This document shows, piece after piece, positions 29,701 to 36,700 of a stretch of DNA of 64,000 bases. The stretch is from NCBI RefSeq assembly GCF_947496985.1, contig NZ_CANMEZ010000005.1, positions 248,001 to 312,000 on the forward strand, written 5' to 3'. The DNA comes from an uncultured Kordia sp. (GTDB taxonomy: Bacteria; Bacteroidota; Bacteroidia; Flavobacteriales; Flavobacteriaceae). The translations under genes and the position numbers were made by a program. Under the pieces are notes generated by a model, which ran no database searches, was not told the DNA's origin, and saw only the letters and a program-made list of their open reading frames with translations. Positions within the stretch are counted from its first letter, which is position 1. The number at the start of each line of letters is the position of its first letter.

Positions 29701-30684
29701 TTCTTGCTGTAGCGCATTGCTTTGAACTTCTTTTAAAAGCGCCGCAATTGTTTTTTCTTTATCAACTTTTATCCGAACAGGAATCGTGTTGATGAAAAGT
29801 CCAACCATAGCTTCAATGTTTCTAATTTCCGGCGGTCTTCCAGAAGTTACCATTCCAAAAATGGCTTCTTCTTGTTTGGTATATTTTGATAAAACAATTC
29901 CCCAAATTGTCTGAATGAAATTGTTCAGTGTAAGCTGTTGTCCTTTGACAAAATAGTTTAGTTGATTGGTTTCTTCTTCTGAAAATTCTAAGATGTTACG
30001 TTCATTTTTATACGATGAATCTGCAACATATAGCTTTGTTGGAGGAATATGTGACGGTGTTGTAATATCAGCCAAATAGTTTTTCCAAAAATCAGTAGAT
30101 ACTTTGGTATCTTTATTCGTTAACCAAGAAATATAACGTTTGTATGGGGTAGGTTCTTCTAAACGAATTGGACGTTTGTTGTGCAATCCATTATAGATTT
30201 CGAAGAATTCTTCAATTAAAATTCCCATGCTCCAACCATCAATAATGATATGATGATAACTCCAAATGAATTCAAATGTAGTAGCATCAATCTGAAGAAT
30301 TGATAATCGCATTAAACTTCCCTTTTTAAGGTCGAATCCTTTTTTTCTATCCGCTACTTTATATGTTGCAATTTCTGAGTCAATAGTTTCTTTGTCTAGT
30401 GTATTATCTAGCTTTTGATGGAAAAAATCAGGAATTCTATTTTTTAGAACCACTTGTACAGGTTTTTCTAAATGATCTAAAAAAGAGGTTCTTAAAACAT
30501 CGTGTCTTTTAAATAATGTAGTAACAGCTTCCTTAACAGTTGTAATCTGTAAAGCCGCTTTTATTCGATACGAAATTTGCTCAAAATAGGCATTGATTTC
30601 TGTATCGTGTAGCGCATGAAACAACATACCTTCTTGCAAAGGAGATAAGGTGTATACATCTTCTATGTTTCCATTTTTTTTCAT
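23707..30684 (-). CDS. Terminal NRPS: C-A(Gln-like)-PCP-C-A(Pro-like)-PCP-TE
   Basis: This 2325-residue synthetase adds the last two residues and releases the product. The C domain at 1-460 opens with LSPLQEGMLFHAL, the form that accepts a D-configured donor, and has HHIIIDG at 144-150; this fits the upstream epimerase. The first A domain spans 475-970, with specificity residues read as D-P-Q-D-L-G-L-V-D-K, close to the classical Gln code. A PCP at about 985-1050 and a second C at about 1065-1500 follow, the latter with HHIISDA. The second A spans about 1520-2010, with code D-V-Q-I-L-A-H-S-A-K, partly like Pro; the usual YGPTE is CGPSE. A PCP lies at about 2020-2085. The thioesterase at 2095-2325 has GWSLGG (Ser2172), Asp near 2199 and His in HGEHQELF. 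Confidence 0.95.
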   Translation of the reverse strand: MKKNGNIEDVYTLSPLQEGMLFHALHDTEINAYFEQISYRIKAALQITTVKEAVTTLFKRHDVLRTSFLDHLEKPVQVVLKNRIPDFFHQKLDNTLDKETIDSEIATYKVADRKKGFDLKKGSLMRLSILQIDATTFEFIWSYHHIIIDGWSMGILIEEFFEIYNGLHNKRPIRLEEPTPYKRYISWLTNKDTKVSTDFWKNYLADITTPSHIPPTKLYVADSSYKNERNILEFSEEETNQLNYFVKGQQLTLNNFIQTIWGIVLSKYTKQEEAIFGMVTSGRPPEIRNIEAMVGLFINTIPVRIKVDKEKTIAALLKEVQSNALQQEAHQYDPLADIQAATPLKNNLFDHILVLENFPIADQLEAFSNANKNEEKLDCTIENIDVFEQTNYNLSLLIQPTKKLIIDFLFNGNVHDPAFIELIATDFKRLILHSIKNTAQTVGTLFQLSEVELQQLAQFHTHEKQQETLPKESLVAAFAKNVQQTPNRIALYFEGNTMTYQDLDEVSNTVANYLLHKGVQQGDIVGIIDDRTESSIVSIWGILKAGGAYVILDSSYPIGRIQYMLDDSKPKYTLISSGNPLKNELSKNELICYEDAFTNSLEKSAFPEIKPNNSAYVIYTSGSTGVPKGIEVSHENVLYLVDNLVESVYSYYPNNEALKVALLASFSFDPSVQQLFGCFVLGHSLYLVDKETRKDGYQLMEYFTNHEIDITDGTPSHIRIMAEVLDTLPKMPPLKHLLIGGEQMDFPALKKIYDRYGENAPRTINLYGPAECTVDSIAFEINAENIQKLSFAPIGTPMKHAEVYILDENKKQVPIGTQGEICIAGKGVSKGYFNTKLSMPKRFIQNPFNVDQQLYCSGDLGRWLPDGNIQFIGRNDDQIKIRGFRVEVQEVTTQIAKVAGIQSAYVLPWKQGDNYQLCAYIIPEKEVYDLQQLKAALTTFLPSYMIPSFFTKMKEFPMTVNGKIDASKFPNPTETITVETIHKPSNKTEETLVNIWSQLLKISVENINVTTSFFELGGHSVKAMMLASRIQKQLNIKVAVSEIFKLQSIREIANHIKHLSIQKAQQIPVIDKKAAYPLSPAQKRMYLLYALERNNIAYNMTQVVEMESLQKGKLETVAHQLIQRHESLRTVFFMKNGDIYQKVLDTIDFTIEYHKLDTLDSIEVNKKVTAFKKPFDLNNGPLFRIGCIETPKKSILLVDIHHIISDASSTEILRKDFMAFYQGTSLSPLRIQYKDYVVWSESEAEKKRKEAQKAYWLQQLEGELPILDLPIDHTRPAIKSFEGDSYIFNIHEDDSNALVALSNRYKVSLNTTLTAVFNIFLHKITKAEDIIVGVPINGRKDTDLENIIGLFVNTLAIRSFPTPEKSFEAFLQESSDTILTSFDHQEYPFDELVNALNIKRELSRSPIFDVLFNAISIDLEKEDIQSNIDLSTATHAKFDLNVAVIKLHKEISFHFDYCSALFTKDTIKRFATFIQQIVREVIQSPTIKINDISILDAQEKQKVLAISRGPEAAFENKMTINELFEKQAEKIPHHPALIFGNEKMSYAELNAKANQLARVLRRKGVASDVPVALLCDRSFELIIAVVAILKAGGVYMPIDISLPNERKQQMLENANAKLILTNLDSGLESLNNYDITDLRNEALQDEDFSNLPIINAVEDLLYIIHTSGSTGVPKGVMLEQRNLLNLLLHQTYHTDLTFKNVLQFHAISFDVSAQEIFSALLEGGSLILIEERHTKNIFELFEIIEKEEIESIFFPASFLKFVLNTKIYLERLPKCIHHILTAGEHVIVTDNFRNYMRENNVWLHNHCGPSETHSAAYNHMSPTGHVPDIPPIGFPIADTDLYVLNDKKELLPIGVEGDWYISGACVGRGYINDKAKTDSKYTPDPFNEGQMMYNTGDIAKWHPNGMLEIVGRKDFQVKIRGFRVEIGEVESKFLSLPYVTEVAVLERLDEQGINHLVAFVVQNEEKTEKQLRKDIAKKLPEYMVPTYMISLNEIPLNTNGKVDRKVLLQSFDKTDSDDEETVLNSNEALKKLWSELLMINTKEIDEDDNFFEIGGNSMTALSMIARLKESFDIDIELMAFFEDPTIANLLTYFEKDSEKSQLHLLNAEHKNKVFLFPPRIGYGFVYKPLAEQIDHTAMYAFDFIEADNRIEQYVDKILSITSGESIVLAGWSLGGNLAFEVAKAIETKGIAIADVLIIDSLRIHTKIDGIDDILQKDEFHKEVHGYIKKYPELQTIQDTVIGKSNAYFRYYLDTINSGSIKGNIQFLKAEKTKKEAIQEWNDVTLQDIQTHDLHGEHQELFLPNTTALTNNKDVLKSLLHTIFNN

Positions 30685-30702
30685 GATGGTTGTGGCGTAT
30701 TT

Positions 30703-33700
30703 TTATTCGTCAAAGAAAGATTCTAATGCATCTAATTCTTCTAGTGATATGTCTGTAAATGTAAGATCGCTAGGCGTGATTTCGGTTTCTTCACAACCTA
30801 AACAGAACTCAATAATGGTTTCTAAATTTTGTTGTATTTTTTGTAAGAAAGCATTCATCGTTGTTTCTTCAAATTTGTTGGAACTGTATGAAATACGAAC
30901 CGATAATTGTCCTTTGATCACAACACTTGTAATTTCTATGTCGTATACACGTGTTCTTTGTGGATGTTCCATATATTCAAGTGTAATATCTGTAGTTTCA
31001 AGTTCACTGATATTACTAATATCTGCATCAAAATGACCTAAGTAATTGAATAGTATTTGCGGATTGATATATTGTAGTGTTGCACTTTCTTCTTTATGCA
31101 AATAACGCCCAATGGCATAGCCTAATTTATGCTCAGCAGCTTGATGGACTTTTTCTTTTACATATTTTATATGTTGTTTTAAGTCATAATCTATAGGCGC
31201 GCCAACAATTACAGGATATAATGTTGTAAACCAACCAATGGTTCTACTAACATCAACTGTAGCATTAAATGGTTCTCTCCCGTGACTTTCTAATGAGATT
31301 GGAATTTCGTTTGTAACTGAAAATACCTCACGAACACTTCGTGTTAACGCAGCAATTAGAAGATCATCTACTTTAGTATTGAATACTGTATTTGCATCTT
31401 GAATTGCATTTGTAGTTTGTGCTTTATTCAAAGAAAATTCTACGAAAGCAACTTCTTTTACCGATGTGTTTTTATTAGTAAGAACTGGAATTTTTGAAAA
31501 TTCTTGATCTTGATACGACTGCCAAAAGTGTACTTCTTTTTCAAGTTTTGAACTTTCAAGATACTGTGCGTACATTTCCTCCGACCATTCTTTTAAAGAT
31601 GATACTTTGAGTGGTAATTGGAACGCTTGTTGTTCTTTTGCTTGAAGTAGAAGCGTGTTTACATCTTCAATTAAAATACGCCACGACATTCCATCAATAA
31701 GTAAATGATGACTTAGGATGTATAAATAATCACCTTTAGCGCTATTGAATACTACGAACTTAATTAATGGACCAGTTTCGAGTGAGAAACTTGAAGACAT
31801 TTCAAACATGATGGTTTTCATGGTTGTTTCAATATCAGAATCTGCACTCAAATCATGTGTTGTTAGCTCAATTGGATGGTCAACATCTTGTATTTCTTGA
31901 ATGAATTCTTCTGCAGCATTTTTATGAAAAACTGATCGAAGTCCATCATGGTGTTTGATAAGTTCTTTAATCACATTTTCTAAAACTGTTAGGTCAAATC
32001 GTTCTTTTTTGAATAATAGAACCGCTTGGTGAAAATGATCTGCATATTTTACATCGCTTTCAAAGAATGCTTTTTTGATTGGCGTTAATGCAATTTCTCC
32101 AGAAACGACAGATTGATCGCGAACAATTTCATTCTTAGTCAAAACTTTGGCTAGTTTTTCAATGGTAGGATTCTCAAAGACATCTTTCATCTTTATGGTG
32201 TATCCTTTTGTATTCAATCTTGAAACTATTTGAATGGACTTGATAGAATCGCCACCAATGTGAAAGAAATCATCTTTTGTACTTATTTTTTCTCTTCCGA
32301 TTACTTTTTGCCAAACACCTAAGACTAGGTATTCTAAATCGGTTGCGGGTTCAGTATATGCAGCATTGTTTGAAGATGCTAATTGTAATGGATCAGGTAA
32401 TAATTTCCTATTGATTTTACCATTAGGATGCGTTGGAATTTCATCAAGAATTACAATGGCGCTTTGCGCAGGAATCATATAATCGGGTAACACATTCCCT
32501 AGTTTTGAAGTAATGTCTTTGACGATTTCTTGATCTGATTTCCAGTGTAATTGTATTGTTGTTGAATTGTTATCTACATAAGTGTCAGGCTTTGTGCGTG
32601 TTGCATATAAATTATAAATATGTGTGTCAGTAAAGTTGGCATCTTGCTCGGTAATGATAGTAAAACCGTGTGATTCTATTTTTTGTTGAATCTGCTTTAA
32701 GCGATCATTTACATCATGAACTTCAATAACAATTTGTTGAATTAGTGTCCAATCTTTCTCTTGAATACCGCTTAGTACTTCCCATTCACTTTTTTCTACA
32801 TCAATTTTTAATAAATCGATTTTTTGAATATTTTCTTCTTCAATAATTTGAGAGATAGATTTCAATTTACAATCATATTCTTCTACATTTTTGAAACGTT
32901 CATGAAGTATGGAAGCACGTTCTTGTTCATCCATTGCATCACCTGATAATTGATTCTTCATGTACGTATCTACCAAACTAGCATCATCTTTTACATTTCC
33001 ATACTGTCCAGACATGATAGAAGCGTTTGGATAATATTTAAAGGTAGCTTCACTTTCTTTATCAGAAATTCCTACAGCATGTGCTTTTATAGTTGCGTTT
33101 CCGTATAGTTGACCGTTTAGCTGTAGTTTTTCAAATAATGGAGTTATGGGTTCAAAAGCATGTACTGTAACATCATTCAATATCTGTGACAAAAACACAG
33201 AAAACATACCAATGTTTGCTCCGACATCAAGTACGCAAGCGCCTTCTTCTAAATGAATTCCATTTCTTAAATATGAGTTTTCTTCAAAAATTTCACCATA
33301 CATAAAATCTGCTTCACGTGTATTCACATGAAATAGAGGCATTCCATTGGCTAGTTTGTGTATGTATTTATTTTGTAATTGTGCTTTTTTCAATAACGTA
33401 GCTGCCTGATCGTAATATTTTATTCTTTGCGAACTTGTAATATATGCTGCCAAATAGGAACTGTTGCTACTTTCGGAAGTGTCATCGTCTGTAGTAGTTT
33501 GTGTTCTTGCCATTACGATGGCTGTTCCAATATCAGGAATATTTAGTAGTTGATTTTCAATTTCTTGTAATTCAATTCGAAATCCTCTAATTTTTACTTG
33601 ATGATCTATTCTCCCTAAGAATTCTATTTCGCCATTTGGTAACCATTTTGCCGAATCTCCAGTGAGATATACTTTTTTATTGTTTAAAAAAGGAGCTGGT

Positions 33701-36700
33701 ACAAATTTCTCTTCGGTAAGTTCTGTTCGGTTCAGATAACCGCGTGCTATACCAATTCCACCAATACATAATTGACCTTCTAAACCAATTGGAACTAGCT
33801 TTAAGTTTTCATCTACAATAAATAGTTGAATATTGTCTATTGGTGCGCCAATCGGAACGACTGTTTGTGGAGCTTCTTCTTTGCATTCATGGTACGAAAC
33901 ATCAACTGTAGCTTCTGTTGGACCGTATAAATTGATCAACTTGGTATGCGTTTGTTCTTTGAAAAGTTTGTGAAACCTACGAATTTGATCGCGACCTAAT
34001 GCTTCTCCACTACAGAAAATATATTTTAATGTTGTTAGTTTTTCAATACAGTGGTTCCATTCTACATAATCAAGAAAAGCCGTTAACATTGAAGGCACAA
34101 AATGCATTACTGTAACCTCGTTTTCTTGAATGTTATCTACAATCTGACGTGGATCTTTTTCTGCGTCAATTGGTAATAAGGAAACCGACGCACCTGTAAA
34201 CGCGCCCCAAAATAACTCCCAAATAGAAACATCGAATGTGAGTGTTGTTTTTTGTAAGATAACATCTTCTGAGCTTAGTGGATATTTACGTTGCATCCAA
34301 TGAATTCTGTTCAGTAAAGAAGCATGTTCAATCATAACTCCTTTGGGAATTCCTGTAGAGCCAGAGGTATAAATTATATATGCTAGATTGTCTGATTTAG
34401 TAGTGTTTTCAACAGTTTTTGTTATATGTTTTTCTAAAATCGTACGATCGTATTGTTGTTTCTTTTTTGAAATGATCTGTTGTACGGTATTACTTTTGTC
34501 AATTTCAATAAGAAGATCATATCTATATTTGGTAAGCTCATTTTCAATAGTGTTGATTTTGTCTGAAAATTGTAATGTTTTCATAGCAGTTAGTTCCGTA
34601 CTGATATCTTTGAACCAATCTTTTGCTACAAATAATTCTTGCGACCAATCTACTTTTGTTCTGTAGTTAGGATTTTCATTTTTGAATTGATCAAAATCAT
34701 CCGTCATTACATCTTTTAGCTCATGGTCCATAATGTCTCCTACAAAAATGTATCCTTTGTCATGTATTTTATCAATCGCTTTTTGTAATACATTTTGGAA
34801 ATAATTGTGCCCATGAAATAAATGAATCACACTATTAATTATGATTACATCAAAGTTTTCTTCCGTAATAGTATCAATTTGATCTGCAGGAAGCGACTTC
34901 AATTGTATATTTTGAATTCCTTCAGAACGAACTTTTTCTTTGTTTTTTTGAATAATGACATCCGATAAATCTGTTCCATAATACATGGAAACTTTTGGAG
35001 CCAATGAATACATGGTAATTCCAGAAGCACAGCCAATTTCTAAAACGCTACTATTTTTATTTAAAATAGGAAGTACTTTTTTTGTTACATTTTCGGCATA
35101 TTCTTGCATTTCTTCTTTTGAAAAAGCAAGCCCTGTGTAACTACTTTGCCATCCACCACCTTCAATTTCGTTTTCACTTGTTTCTCCAACATGATCCCAA
35201 ATTTGTTTGTCCATCAAGAGATTTTCTTGTGTTTCTTTTTCATTAAAAATATCATCACTATCTAAACAAACATAACTGTGAAATTTTGGACATTCCCATT
35301 GTAATCTGTTTAGTGTTTTTAATTCACTTGTAAGACTGAGAATTGTTGCAATTTCTGAATCTTCAATCGTTTGTCTGAGTCTTTTTTCAGGCAATCCAAT
35401 TCCTAACGGAACATATACGCCGCCAGCTTTTAAGATTCCGTAAATTACAGGAAACAAATCAATACATCTTGGCATCAAAACTCCAACAGCTTGTTCTTGT
35501 GTCGTGTTTTCTTCATGAATTAGAAAGTTCGCAATAGCGTTCGAACGTTGATCTAATTCTTGAAAAGTAAGTGTTTTACCTTCAAAAGTTATGGCAACAA
35601 CATTTGGAGTTTCAACTACTTGTTTTTTAAATATTTCCATCACATTCTCAACGTGTGGATATTCAAAATAAGTGTCATTAAATTCTTCTAATAGTTGTGT
35701 TTTTTCAATATCAGATAGTAAATTTATTTCTTGAATTTGTTGTTGTGGATTGTGAATAAATGTTTTTGTGATTTCTTCCAGATAACCAGCAAACTTTTCA
35801 ATAGTTTCTGCTTTGAATAAACCAGTTTTATACTCAAAGCTAAATACAATGCCTTCTGGTGTTTCTACTATAAATAACGTTAAATCGAACTTAGAAGTAT
35901 CGCCATGAAAATCGCGTTGACGCACTGTTAGATTTGGAAATTCTATTTCAGGAATGTCCATATTTTGCATTACTAGACATACATCAAATAATGGATTTCG
36001 ACTCATATCTCTTTCTACAGAAAGTTTGTCTACTAAAGTTTCAAACGGATAATCTTGCGCGGCTAAAGCTTCTAAAACTTCTGTTTTGACAACTTGCATA
36101 AACTCTTGCAAAGTCATCGATTTTTCAGAAGCAATTTTAATGGCAAGTGTATTTACAAACATTCCAATTAAGTCTTGCAAACCTGCATGTGTTCTTCCAA
36201 ATACTGGTGTTCCGATAATCATATCATGTTGTCCAGTAATTTTGGAGATAAAGACGCTAAATACACTGAAAAGTGTTGTGAAAAGTGTCGTTTTTTCCTC
36301 TTTGCAACGTTGTTTTAAATCATTGGTCGTTTGTATATCAAGCAAAAATTCAAACTTACTTCCATCATATTCTTCTATGTTTTTTCGATGATAATCTAAC
36401 GGAAGTTTTAATACAGGAAGTTCATTTGATAATTTGTTTAACCAAAATTCTTCTTGTGGTTTTAGAAATTCTGCATAAGCATCACTTTGTTGCCAAGCTG
36501 CATAATCTTTGTATTGTATGGCTAAACTTGGTAAAGTTTCTTCATTGTATAATTTTAAAAGGTCTTTAATGATGATTCCAAGCGAGGTACCATCAGAAAT
36601 CATATGATGTGTGTCAAATATTAAGATTCCTTTTTCTGGTGTTAGTTTGATAAAAAATACACGAAGTAATGGCAACGTATGTAATTGAAAAGGTGTGATC

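Noticed and set aside
36086-36391. Plus-strand ORFs of 60-140 codons inside the minus-strand genes
   Set aside because: They lie opposite intact megasynthase or glycosidase genes, show no family motifs, and arise from low-GC reverse reading frames.
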